A stretch of 64,000 bases of DNA from Bacteroidales bacterium (GTDB lineage Bacteria; Bacteroidota; Bacteroidia; Bacteroidales; Muribaculaceae), in NCBI GenBank assembly GCA_030524805.1, contig JAUNFY010000005.1, positions 16,820 to 80,819 on the forward strand. The letters are read 5' to 3'. The position numbers and the translations under genes were made by a program. Positions 35,280 to 43,611 of the stretch are shown one piece after another. Below the pieces are notes generated by a model. The model was not told the origin of the DNA. It ran no database searches and was given only the letters and a program-made list of their open reading frames with translations. How positions within the stretch are numbered: the first letter of the stretch is position 1; each line of letters opens with the position of its first letter.

Positions 35280-35798
35280 CTATTTTGAAGCGAGGGGAGC
35301 CGGAACGTTGTAGACGCGTGTGGCGAGTTCCTGGTCAAGCATGTAGAGGCCCATGCCGTTGTCGCCTACGAGTTTGAGGCGGTCGATGATGCCTTTAGCT
35401 GTCTCCTCTTCCTCCACTTGCTCCGAGATGAACCAGTCGAGTTTGCCTTTGGTGGCATAGTCAGTTTCCTCGTCGGCCAGTTTGTAGAGCGCGTTGATGA
35501 GGGCTGTCACTTTCTCCTCGTGTTCGAGAGTGGCCACGAAAGCCGCGAGGGGTGAATCCCAGGCTGCGGGCACTTCTGCGATGGGGGCGAGCACAACGCG
35601 GCCGCCGCGCGAGTTGAGATAGTTCATGAAGATCTCGGCATGAGCCTGCTCTTCCTTGAACTGCACCTTATACCAGTTGGCTATTCCGGCATAGCCTTCG
35701 CTCTCGAAGTGCATTCCCATTGCCAGATAGAGATAGGCCGACCAAAGTTCGGCATTGATCTGCGCGTTTATAGCGTCTTGAAGTTTTGTGCTTATCAT
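35280..35798 (-). CDS. ftnA: Ferritin
   Basis: 172 residues from the ATG at 35798 (MISTKLQDAINAQINAELWSAYLYLAMG), the usual ferritin N-terminus; a start 21 bases upstream is possible. The ferroxidase residues are visible: Glu in NAELWSAYLYL, the EEQAH of QFKEEQAHAEIF, and later the Glu in ATLEHEEKVTALI and the QVEEEETAKG stretch. It forms a 24-mer that oxidises and stores iron in the cytoplasm. It is a single gene with a terminator at 35220-35246; no clear TAnnTTTG promoter is seen upstream. Confidence 0.95.
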   Translation of the reverse strand: MISTKLQDAINAQINAELWSAYLYLAMGMHFESEGYAGIANWYKVQFKEEQAHAEIFMNYLNSRGGRVVLAPIAEVPAAWDSPLAAFVATLEHEEKVTALINALYKLADEETDYATKGKLDWFISEQVEEEETAKGIIDRLKLVGDNGMGLYMLDQELATRVYNVPAPLASK

Positions 35799-35902
35799 TT
35801 CATCAGAGGGTTTCACCATGCGAAACCCGAAGGACTTTAAGTGTTGATATTTGGGTTATGTGTTTCAAATTGGATCCGGTGGCTTTAGAAGATTCATGCC
35901 AC

Positions 35903-37828
35903 TTATTTCACTTTCTTCATCACCTTGGCATTGACCACGACGGGATATTTAGCCTTCAGGCGTTCCACCCAGTCCTGTTCGAGCTGGTTCTGATAGTCGC
36001 TCGTCACGAGGCCCTTCACGTCGTCGATGCTCTCAGGCATGTTGAGCATGCGCGGATTCCAGACGAAGTAGACAGTGAATTTCTTGTTGTTGGGCTTCAC
36101 GGGAGCACCGCCGAAGACGGCGTTGTCTACCATCGGATTCTGGCCTTCTTCCATGAGGATGCGGTCGAACGACGCCTTTCCGGCAAATTTCTTTCTCAGC
36201 TGCTTCAGGTCGTCGTTGCCGTTGATTTCCTTCAGGCTTTCCCTTGCAAGATCGGCGATGGAGTCGTTGGCGGCCTGCACGAGGATTCCCTTCACGTGAG
36301 GCTTCTGCCATTTGTAGTCGCCGCGGTGGGTCTCGAAATAGTTGGTGAGGCCTTCGGTGTCTTTCGAAGCCTTGTCCCAGACCTCACGCAGGCTTGCCTC
36401 GTAGAGGAGCGATCCCTCGCGATATTCGTTGAGGAGATTGCTGTAGTCGGGTTGGTTGGCGTAGAGCCAGTCCTGCTCCGCTTTCACGAGGCGCTTGTCG
36501 TAGTAAGCGGCGATCTGTTTCCTCAGCATCTCCTCGGCATCCTTGCCTCCGGCTATGTTGAGCGGCTCGAGGTCGGCTGCAAACTCGCCCAGTGTGATGT
36601 CGGTCTTGCCGATGCGTGCTATAGGCTGGGAAGAGAGGCGGGCGTTAGCTATCCAAGCGCTGTCGAGGTCGTTTTCAAGCACTCCGGCGCAAATGGCTGA
36701 AATGTTTTTCTCGTTGAGCTGCCCTTTGTGTTTTTTAGCAAGGCTGGCTATGAGGTTTTCCCTCACGAGCCGGCTTCTGGGATCCTGCACATTGTTGATG
36801 CGCTTGAGCAGGCCCGGTTTCATTTCCTCGAGAGTGGCGGGTGCTTTGGCGTCGAGTTTTCTGATGATGTGCCATCCGAAGCGGCTTCTCACGGGAGTGG
36901 AGATCTCATCTACGTCGATCGCGAAAGCGGCAGAGTCGAACGGCTCCACCATCATTCCGGCACCGAACCAGTTGAGCTTTCCGCCGGCCCTGGCCGATCC
37001 GGGGTCGTCGCTGAGAGTCTTGGCAAGTTCCTCGAATTTCGAGGGGTCGGCCTTCACTGCCGAGTAGATGCTGTCGATAGTGGCTTTGGCTTTGGCAGCC
37101 TGTTCGGGAGTTGCGTCGGGGGTTGCCATCTTCATGATGTGCTCCACCAGGACAGTGCCGCGTGCCGGACGATGCTTTCCTCCCTTGAGGATATGGAATC
37201 CCTGTCCGGAGTCGATAACATCCGAGATCTCACCCTGCTTCAGCTGCCATGCAGCCTTTTCGAAAGCGTAGGGGAAGCGGCCCTCGGTGATGTATCCCAT
37301 GCGTCCGCCCTCGCTGTTGCTTCCGCGGTCGACAGAATAACGGCGTGCCAGTTCAGCATAGTCGGCGCCTCCGATGAGGGCATCATGGATGGAGTCGGCG
37401 CGCTGGCGGAATTCTTCGGTCTCGGCCGAGTTGCGTCCGTGGGGAAGCATGATGTGGAAAGCCTCCACTTCCTCGCGGCTGCGGTCGTAGGCTTCGGCCA
37501 CAAGATTGTTGATGAAGAGCGAGTCGGTCATGTAAGGAGTGGAGAGATCGGTGCGGTACTGATCCATCTCCTTGATGAAAGCCGGGAGGGTGTCGAGGCG
37601 TTGCGCGAGGGCATCGGCCACTTTGAGCTTGTAGATTTTGAACATCTCAGCGTATTCCTCGAGCGACTGAGGATCCACCTGCTGCTGCCGGTTTTTGTTG
37701 TAGAGATATTCGAATTCCGAGCGGGTCACACCCTGCCCGTCTACAGTCATGATTATCTCCTCTTTCGCCGCGCAGTCTATCGAGATGCCGGCTGCGATTG
37801 CTAATGCTGTGATTAAAGTTCTGTTCAT
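35903..37828 (-). CDS. Two-domain parvulin peptidyl-prolyl isomerase (PpiD/SurA-like)
   Basis: 641 residues from ATG 37828 (MNRTLITALAIAAGISIDCAAK is the signal peptide). After a helical chaperone region, two PpiC domains follow: the first with GGADYAELARRYSVDRGSN and GQGFHILKGGKHR (about 140-225), the second with LVEHIMKMA, LAKTLSDDPGSARAGGKL and FGWHIIRKLDAK (about 230-340). The remaining 300 residues are helical with a SurA-like second chaperone half. It probably helps fold envelope proteins. The terminator-like hairpin at 37855-37884 lies only 27 bases before its start, so it must either be read through from clpX or have a promoter embedded in the clpX 3' region. Confidence 0.88.
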   Translation of the reverse strand: MNRTLITALAIAAGISIDCAAKEEIIMTVDGQGVTRSEFEYLYNKNRQQQVDPQSLEEYAEMFKIYKLKVADALAQRLDTLPAFIKEMDQYRTDLSTPYMTDSLFINNLVAEAYDRSREEVEAFHIMLPHGRNSAETEEFRQRADSIHDALIGGADYAELARRYSVDRGSNSEGGRMGYITEGRFPYAFEKAAWQLKQGEISDVIDSGQGFHILKGGKHRPARGTVLVEHIMKMATPDATPEQAAKAKATIDSIYSAVKADPSKFEELAKTLSDDPGSARAGGKLNWFGAGMMVEPFDSAAFAIDVDEISTPVRSRFGWHIIRKLDAKAPATLEEMKPGLLKRINNVQDPRSRLVRENLIASLAKKHKGQLNEKNISAICAGVLENDLDSAWIANARLSSQPIARIGKTDITLGEFAADLEPLNIAGGKDAEEMLRKQIAAYYDKRLVKAEQDWLYANQPDYSNLLNEYREGSLLYEASLREVWDKASKDTEGLTNYFETHRGDYKWQKPHVKGILVQAANDSIADLARESLKEINGNDDLKQLRKKFAGKASFDRILMEEGQNPMVDNAVFGGAPVKPNNKKFTVYFVWNPRMLNMPESIDDVKGLVTSDYQNQLEQDWVERLKAKYPVVVNAKVMKKVK

Positions 37829-37854
37829 TGTCAATGAAGTTGTCTTCAAATAAA

Positions 37855-37884
37855 AAAAGGAGGAATTGGATTATTCCTCCTTTT
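37855..37884 (-). terminator. Terminator after clpX
   Basis: AAAAGGAGGAA (37855-37865) and TTCCTCCTTTT (37874-37884) with an 8-base loop; on the - strand it is followed by TTTTTTT. It is about 105 bases past the clpX stop and very close to the start of the next gene. Confidence 0.8.
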
Positions 37885-37988
37885 CTAACGCGATAATCAT
37901 TTAAAAATTGTATTTTAAGTGTCTCTAATAAACATTAACTCATTTATTCGGGTCATTTATCCTGCAGCAGGGCGTTTTCAGCCGATTT

Positions 37989-39257
37989 TTACTTGCCGGC
38001 CGACTGGTTGAGCCCGGGATTCTGCGATAGTTTGTCGAGAATGTATTCGCGGGTCACCTCGAAAGTCTTGGTGTCTGACGAGGGTGTCTCATACATGGCG
38101 TCGACCATAAAACTTTCCACGATGCTGCGCAGACCGCGGGCTCCGAGCTTATATTCGATAGCCTTGTCCACAATAGTGTCGAGTGCTTCGTCGGTGAACT
38201 TTAGTTCCACGCCGTCCATTTCGAACAGTTTCTGATATTGACGCACAATGGCGTTTTTCGGTTCGACGAGAATTCTCCTCAACGCCTCGCGGTCGAGCGG
38301 ATCGAGGGCAGTGAGCACCGGCAGACGTCCGATGATTTCCGGAATGAGTCCGAACGATTTCAGGTCCTGGGGCATCACATAGCGCATCAGGTTCTCGCGC
38401 TGCTTCTTCGCTTCGCCAGAGTTGTGGCCGTAGCCTACGATGTGGGTGTTGAGGCGAGCGGCGATCTTGCGCTCGATGCCATCGAAGGCACCGCCGCACA
38501 CGAAAAGAATGTTTTTCGTGTCGACCGGTATCATCTTCTGCTCCGGATGCTTGCGGCCACCGTTTGGCGGCACGAGCACTGTGGAGCCCTCGAGGAGTTT
38601 CAGCAGACCTTGCTGCACGCCTTCGCCGCTCACGTCGCGGGTGATGGATGGGTTGTCGCTTTTTCTTGCTATCTTGTCGATCTCATCGATGAAGACGATG
38701 CCGCGTTCGGCTTTCTTCACGTCGTAGTCGCAAGCCTGCAGCAGGCGGGTGAGCAACGATTCGATGTCTTCACCCACGTAGCCGGCCTCGGTGAGCACGG
38801 TGGCGTCTACTATCGTGAAAGGCACGTCGAGAAGCTTGGCTATGGTCTTGGCGAGAAGGGTCTTGCCAGTGCCGGTGGGGCCTACGAGAATCACGTTCGA
38901 CTTCTCGATGTCGACATCCTCGGAGTCCTGAAGGCCGGCGTCGAGACGCTCGATGCGTTTGTAGTGGTTGTAGACAGCCACCGACATATATTTCTTGGCC
39001 TCTTCCTGCCCGATGATGTATTGATCGAGAAACTGCTTGATTTCCTTCGGCTTCGGAATGCTGCGGCGCTGCGGCGCCTTCTTTGATGAGGCCGACTCGC
39101 GCTGCGACAGTTCGGACTGCGCAGCCTTGTCGATATAATCGATGCAATCGGTGCAGAGGGCGAGCCCCGGCATAATCTCCACCACGGGAGTTGATGCGGA
39201 ATCGACCGCGCCACACATGGCGCATCTCAGACCGTTGCCTGTATTTTTCTTGGCCAT
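37989..39257 (-). CDS. clpX: ATP-dependent protease unfoldase subunit ClpX
   Basis: 422 residues. The N-terminal zinc-binding domain has CAMCG and CTDC; the AAA+ core has Walker A ([13 protein letters not shown]), Walker B ([14 protein letters not shown]), the [27 protein letters not shown] segment region and the sensor part GARGLRSI. It unfolds tagged proteins and feeds them to ClpP. It starts 12 bases after the clpP stop, so the two are co-transcribed in the classical tig-clpP-clpX order. Its own terminator follows at 37855-37884. Confidence 0.97.
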   Translation of the reverse strand: MAKKNTGNGLRCAMCGAVDSASTPVVEIMPGLALCTDCIDYIDKAAQSELSQRESASSKKAPQRRSIPKPKEIKQFLDQYIIGQEEAKKYMSVAVYNHYKRIERLDAGLQDSEDVDIEKSNVILVGPTGTGKTLLAKTIAKLLDVPFTIVDATVLTEAGYVGEDIESLLTRLLQACDYDVKKAERGIVFIDEIDKIARKSDNPSITRDVSGEGVQQGLLKLLEGSTVLVPPNGGRKHPEQKMIPVDTKNILFVCGGAFDGIERKIAARLNTHIVGYGHNSGEAKKQRENLMRYVMPQDLKSFGLIPEIIGRLPVLTALDPLDREALRRILVEPKNAIVRQYQKLFEMDGVELKFTDEALDTIVDKAIEYKLGARGLRSIVESFMVDAMYETPSSDTKTFEVTREYILDKLSQNPGLNQSAGK

Positions 39258-39269
39258 CGTGAATGCTGC

Positions 39270-39968
39270 TTATTTCTTGTCTTTTACGAGGATCTGGTCG
39301 ATCATGCCGTATTCCTTGGCTTCAGCTGCAATCATCCAGTAGTCGCGGTCGCTGTCGGCGGCCACTTTCTCCATGCTCATGCCGCTGTGGTCGGAGATGA
39401 TGCGGTAGAGTTCCTCTTTGAGTTTCAGAATCTCGCGGGCTGTGATCTCGATGTCGGAAGCCTGACCCTGGATGCCGCCCATCGGCTGATGAATCATGAC
39501 GCGGCTGTGGGGCAGCGCGAAGCGTTTTCCCTTCTCACCGGCCACGAGCAGCACGGCTGCCATCGACGCGGCCATGCCGGTGCAGATTGTCGACACGTCG
39601 CTGTTTACATACTGCATGGTGTCGTAGATGCCGAGACCGGCATACACTGATCCACCGGGTGAGTTGATATAGAGCGAGATGTCTTTGTCGGGGTCTACGG
39701 AGTCGAGATAGAGCAGCTGTGCCTGGATGATGTTGGCGCTGGCGTCGGTCACCTGTGTGCCGAGGAAGATGATGCGGTCCATCATGAGGCGCGAGAATAC
39801 GTCCATCTGAGTCACGTTGAGCTGACGTTCCTCGAGGATGTAGGGGTTCATGTAGTCGGCGCTGGGCACCGCTACGCCGGCCTGGCGGTTTACGGCCTTC
39901 TGATAGCTGTCGAGAGTGCTGCTGCTGATGCCGAGATGCTTCACGGCAAATTTATCAAATTCATTCAT
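39270..39968 (-). CDS. clpP: ATP-dependent Clp protease proteolytic subunit
   Basis: 232 residues from ATG 39968 (MNEFDKFAVKHLGIS, as in other Bacteroidales; another ATG lies two codons upstream). The catalytic triad is seen as Ser135 (GMAASMAAVLL), His160 (LPHSRVMIHQPMGG) and the later Asp in ADSDRDYWM. It forms the tetradecameric peptidase chamber used by ClpX. It is preceded by the tig terminator and has no clear promoter of its own, so read-through from tig is likely. Confidence 0.97.
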   Translation of the reverse strand: MNEFDKFAVKHLGISSSTLDSYQKAVNRQAGVAVPSADYMNPYILEERQLNVTQMDVFSRLMMDRIIFLGTQVTDASANIIQAQLLYLDSVDPDKDISLYINSPGGSVYAGLGIYDTMQYVNSDVSTICTGMAASMAAVLLVAGEKGKRFALPHSRVMIHQPMGGIQGQASDIEITAREILKLKEELYRIISDHSGMSMEKVAADSDRDYWMIAAEAKEYGMIDQILVKDKK

Positions 39969-40038
39969 TGTCATACGGTTGATTGTTGGCGCCGGCGGCC
40001 GTGGGAGAGAGGCCTGAGGGCGCTGATTGATGAAAAAA

Positions 40039-40068
40039 GGCGGCGTTGCGGATCTCCGCACCGCCGCC
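40039..40068 (-). terminator. Terminator or attenuator between tig and clpP
   Basis: Arms GGCGGCG plus TGCGGA and TCCGCA plus CGCCGCC, with one unpaired base per arm and a very small loop; on the - strand TTTTTT follows directly. It probably reduces but does not stop transcription into clpP. Confidence 0.75.
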
Positions 40069-40093
40069 ATATATTTGGCCCGGGGGCTTTGAC

Positions 40094-41449
40094 TTAAGCC
40101 TCTGCCGGAGCGAAGAGTTTATTGAATTCCTCTACGCTCACGCTCTTTTCTTCGAGAGTGACGGCATTTTTGATTGCCTCGTAGAGTTTCGATTCGAATG
40201 CCTGGTTGCGCACCTGATCGCCCTGCTGGCCGTTGAGGATCTCGTCGGCATATCTGTCGAGGAGGTCTTCAGGAGCGTTGGGCATGCCGTACTGTGCAAA
40301 CTGGTTGGCAACGATGATTTTCGCAAGGTTCTTGACATCTTCGGCAGATACTTCCACCTTGAGGTCTTCTGCGATCTTGTTGCTGATAAGCTGCCATACG
40401 AGCTGCGGACGTGCAGTGGCGTATTCCTGTTCGATGTTTTCATCGTTGAGGTTTTCGTTGGCCTGCTTCAGATAGTCTTTCAGCACTGCATCGGGGAGTG
40501 TGAGTTCGCCCACAGCTTTCAGGATAGCTTCGCGAGCGTCGATAGTGAAGCGGTAGTCGCTGTCGTTGCTGAGCTGAGCCTCGATCATTTCCTTCACGCC
40601 CTTCTTGTAGCCTTCCTCGTCGGTGACTTTGTCTTTGCCGAAGAGGCGGTCGAAGTATTCCTGGTTGAGTTCAGCGGGTTTGAGCACGATGCAGTCAGTC
40701 ACTTCAAACTGGAAGTCGCCTGTGTGGTTGGCTGCGTCAGCTTTGTCGATGTGGAGCATGCTGCTGAGTTCCACGTCGTTGGAGTCGCAGGTTGCAGCGG
40801 GGTTGAAAGTGAACTTGTCGCCTACTTTCTTGCCTACGAAGAGAGCCTTCTGCTCCTCGCTCTTGAAGTGTTCGGGGCCTACGATTCCGTTCTCAACCAC
40901 TACGCCACCTTCCTTGACGGTGCCGTCTTCATTGAGTTCGGTGATGATGCCTTTCACTACTGCGTTAGCCTCTACGGTTTCGCCTGATTCCTGAGTGCCG
41001 AAACGACGGCGCAGGTTGTTGTCCTGTTCGTCTACCATCTTGTCGGTAACCTCGATGTTGTAGTAGGGCACTTTGAGGTCTTTGTTGACGGGCTCGTTGA
41101 TTTCAGGAGCGAGACCAACCTTGAACTTGAAGGTGAAATCATCGTTCTTGATGTCGAACTTGTCGTCGGCCTGGGGCACGGGATTGCCGAGCACTTTCAG
41201 GTTCTGTTCCTTTATATAATTATAGATGGCTTCAGATGTGGCTTTGTTGACTTCGTCGTATTTCACAGCCTCGCCATATTTGCGCTGGATCATAGCGATG
41301 GGCGTATGTCCGGGGCGGAAACCGGGTTCGGGACGGTTTTTGGCGATTGACTTGAGGGCTTTCTTTACGTTGTCGGCGTAGTCTGCTGCTGTCAGTTCTA
41401 CGGTCACGATGCCGTTGACATCGTCGATTTTTTCAAACGTTACGTTCAT
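40094..41449 (-). CDS. tig: Trigger factor
   Basis: 451 residues. The N-terminal ribosome-binding domain carries the GFRPGHTPI loop (Bacteroidota version of GFRxGxxP). A middle PPIase-like region (about 150-240) and the long C-terminal helical chaperone arms follow, ending in the family-typical NGQQGDQVRN and LEEKSVSVEEFNKLF. It binds nascent chains at the ribosome exit. It is the first gene of the tig-clpP-clpX group and has a strong promoter 105 bases upstream. Confidence 0.95.
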   Translation of the reverse strand: MNVTFEKIDDVNGIVTVELTAADYADNVKKALKSIAKNRPEPGFRPGHTPIAMIQRKYGEAVKYDEVNKATSEAIYNYIKEQNLKVLGNPVPQADDKFDIKNDDFTFKFKVGLAPEINEPVNKDLKVPYYNIEVTDKMVDEQDNNLRRRFGTQESGETVEANAVVKGIITELNEDGTVKEGGVVVENGIVGPEHFKSEEQKALFVGKKVGDKFTFNPAATCDSNDVELSSMLHIDKADAANHTGDFQFEVTDCIVLKPAELNQEYFDRLFGKDKVTDEEGYKKGVKEMIEAQLSNDSDYRFTIDAREAILKAVGELTLPDAVLKDYLKQANENLNDENIEQEYATARPQLVWQLISNKIAEDLKVEVSAEDVKNLAKIIVANQFAQYGMPNAPEDLLDRYADEILNGQQGDQVRNQAFESKLYEAIKNAVTLEEKSVSVEEFNKLFAPAEA

Positions 41450-41554
41450 TGCAGTTTTTATGAGTGTATGTTTTGTTTATTTCTTTATCCAACAAATTCC
41501 GTGCCTGTTTTATCACGTTTTTTGAATTTGTTAAAAATTTTTGGGTTTATTTCG

Positions 41555-41586
41555 CAAAATTAGCAAAAAAATCTGAACTGAGCAAA
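41555..41586 (-). promoter_or_regulatory. Promoter of tig
   Basis: On the - strand TTTG (41583-41586), 20 bases, TAATTTTG (41555-41562). A full consensus match with a leader of roughly 100 bases. Confidence 0.75.
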
Positions 41587-41878
41587 TTAGAATGCTAAAT
41601 GTGGAATAATGTTGAATGTCGAATTTTGAATATTGAATTAAATAAAGCCGGGAAATAGATGCGAATTGTAATTATTCCACATTCCAAATTCAACATTCAT
41701 ACAGCCTCTCTTCGCCCCGGATTTTAAGGGATTAACTGCACCTGCAGGTATGTCGGTTGCTTCGCAGCCGTGTCGAAAGGAATGTATATTACATTGTATC
41801 TGACTGTATTTCAAACATTTGTATAGATTGTGTCCGGCGTGTTGACGCCGATGCTGTTCAAGTTTGAAAATCAGCATT

Positions 41879-41931
41879 ATTCTTTCCAATTCTTTCCAAT
41901 GTTTTAAAAATTGGAAAGAATTGTAAAGAAT
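41879..41931 (-). terminator. Long hairpin downstream of fic
   Basis: Arms of 22 bases with one mismatch (41879-41900 with 41910-41931) around a 9-base AT-rich loop. The arms themselves consist of a repeated ATTCTTTCCA unit. There is no T run after it, so it is an unusual terminator or an RNA-stabilising structure. Confidence 0.5.
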
Positions 41932-41941
41932 TGGAATGTTT

Positions 41942-43246
41942 TTATGCTTTTATTATTTCATCAAACTTCTCGGATTTTATATAGCCACGTTTTACTTTAT
42001 TAAGCTGAATTTCAACGATTGCTCCCATGTCGATCAATCCTGAAATATCGTTTTTTGCAGTTGTGGGTGATATATTGAAGCGTGTTTGGTGATCCTTAAC
42101 TGTAATCATTAGCTTAGGATTGTCAATAAACATTTTTATTATGTCGGCTTGACGTGCATTTATGCCACCAAGTTTCAAATATTGCTGAGCTGCTTCTCTC
42201 TCTTTATTTTTACGCGTTATGTATGATTGAAGTTCTTTGAAAGCGATATCTAATACACGAAGATTGAATGAAATGAAATATCCGATATCATTGTTTTCAG
42301 ACTCAGAAAAAAGATATGACTTTTCATAACTTGCTTTTGCTCTATAAATCACTCTTGAGATTGACAGATATTCTGTAAGCCAATATCCACGCTTAAGCAT
42401 ATACCAATAAAATAAAGCGCGGGCTGTGCGTCCGTTGCCATCTACGAATGGATGGGCATACGCAAGCATGAAGTGTATAATTATAGCTCGTATGATAGGG
42501 TGAATGAAGATTTTATCATCGGTACTGTTGAAAAAAACGCAAAGATTTGATACAAATTCCGGGAGTTCCGTATGGGAGGGAGGTGTATGCACTATCTCTC
42601 CGGTAACTTCATTCATTACCACAACATTGTCATCTTGGCGGAATCTGCCGGCATCGTCGGGATCGTCGAGAGTTCGTTCAGTCATGAGACGATGAACCTG
42701 CATCAACAATTCCGGTGTAAGATCTTTATGCTTGTTCTCTACAATAAATTGTATGGTTTGATAATTATTGTGGATCATTTGCTGGTTTCGATCTCGTGGA
42801 GCCAGTTTTTTACGAAGCATTTCTTTAGCTACCTTACGTGTTGTGGCCGCACCCTCCATCTGACTGGAAGAGATGGCTTCTTCCATCAACGAACTTACAA
42901 GATACTGTTCCCTATGGGTGTTTTCAATTATAGCATCATTTCCCCATGAACCACCAAAATTCATGTCAAATTCGTGGCAGAGTTTTTGCATTCGGTTGGA
43001 AAGAGAAAAATGCACATTATATGTCGGCCAAACATCTTGACGATGCATAAGACGGTCGGCCAAAACGGCCACCCACAAATCGCGGGGAGTCATTCCATTG
43101 GCTGGAGCAATATATTTTATTTTGCTCCAATGCTCATATTCGGCATTGCATTTGTCAACGAGGCTACGCAATTCGGGAGTGAATGGTGTGCCGAGCCTCT
43201 TCAACAACTCTTGAAAGTCAACCTTTGGTGCTAATTCAATGTCCAT
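41942..43246 (-). CDS. Fic family protein with N-terminal inhibitory motif
   Basis: 434 residues. The Fic core motif is HPFVDGNGRTAR at 265-276 with the catalytic His265; the flap and the ATP-binding residues fit AMP-transferases. The inhibitory helix motif [S/T]xxxE[G/N] is present at 127-132 (SSQMEG), as in class II self-inhibited Fic proteins. The C-terminal 100 residues contain a winged-helix-like domain (GGINARQADIIKMFIDNP; TRFNISPTTAKNDISGL). Fic proteins mostly AMPylate proteins such as gyrase; the target here is unknown. The gene is more AT-rich than its neighbours, stands alone with its own promoter and hairpin, and may have been acquired. Confidence 0.93.
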   Translation of the reverse strand: MDIELAPKVDFQELLKRLGTPFTPELRSLVDKCNAEYEHWSKIKYIAPANGMTPRDLWVAVLADRLMHRQDVWPTYNVHFSLSNRMQKLCHEFDMNFGGSWGNDAIIENTHREQYLVSSLMEEAISSSQMEGAATTRKVAKEMLRKKLAPRDRNQQMIHNNYQTIQFIVENKHKDLTPELLMQVHRLMTERTLDDPDDAGRFRQDDNVVVMNEVTGEIVHTPPSHTELPEFVSNLCVFFNSTDDKIFIHPIIRAIIIHFMLAYAHPFVDGNGRTARALFYWYMLKRGYWLTEYLSISRVIYRAKASYEKSYLFSESENNDIGYFISFNLRVLDIAFKELQSYITRKNKEREAAQQYLKLGGINARQADIIKMFIDNPKLMITVKDHQTRFNISPTTAKNDISGLIDMGAIVEIQLNKVKRGYIKSEKFDEIIKA

Positions 43247-43382
43247 AATATTTCTCAGCGTTTATTTCAGCCCATGCGATACTTTCTGTCACGATTGATT
43301 AAGACAGAAAGTCCCTCTTAGGTGAAAATGTAATGCTTCTCCATTTTTTTGTCGATTCCAGATTGTTATCACTGTAGTTTTA

Positions 43383-43413
43383 CAAAGGTAGTGATTTTTT
43401 TTTAAGTGGCAAT
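43383..43413 (-). promoter_or_regulatory. Probable promoter of fic
   Basis: On the - strand ATTG (about 43410-43413), 19 bases, TACCTTTG (43383-43390). The -7 box matches; the -33 box matches 3 of 4 bases. Confidence 0.55.
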
Positions 43414-43551
43414 TTATTTTATAAATATTTTGATCTTGGTAGACTGTTTATTCTCTAATGCTTGCAGTGTGCAGTATGAGATATGATGAACTTTGGAGTG
43501 CAACTCCAGCTCGAACGTTGAAATTGGATTGTGGGAGGCTTGAAAAAGTAG

Positions 43552-43579
43552 TCAAAGGTGGCTGGAAGGCCACCTTTGA
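43552..43579 (-). terminator. Terminator of recQ
   Basis: Perfect 11-base stem TCAAAGGTGGC with GCCACCTTTGA and a 6-base loop; on the - strand CTACTTTTTC follows. It lies about 32 bases after the recQ stop. Confidence 0.8.
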
Positions 43580-43611
43580 TTGTGAATTTGCAGGCGTTTG
43601 GAGAGGAGGAA

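Larger units (their letters stand above)
41450..41941. other. 492-base intergenic region between tig and fic
   Basis: No gene is credible here. It holds the tig promoter (41555-41586), a 12-base inverted repeat ATGTGGAATAAT (41599-41610) and ATTATTCCACAT (41671-41682) separated by 60 bases within low-complexity AT-rich text (repeated TTGAAT), and a long hairpin at 41879-41931 that follows the fic stop. Confidence 0.6.
43247..43611. other. Intergenic region between fic and recQ
   Basis: 365 bases without a gene. It carries the fic promoter near 43383-43413, poly-T stretches, a shorter AT-rich segment, and the recQ terminator at 43552-43579. Nothing else is recognisable. Confidence 0.6.

Noticed and set aside
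36728-37804. 358-codon open frame opposite the parvulin gene
   Set aside because: Antisense shadow; the - strand frame has signal peptide and PpiC motifs.
41599-41700. Insertion sequence ends near fic
   Set aside because: The 12-base inverted repeats have no transposase between them and no flanking direct repeats; the text is low-complexity.
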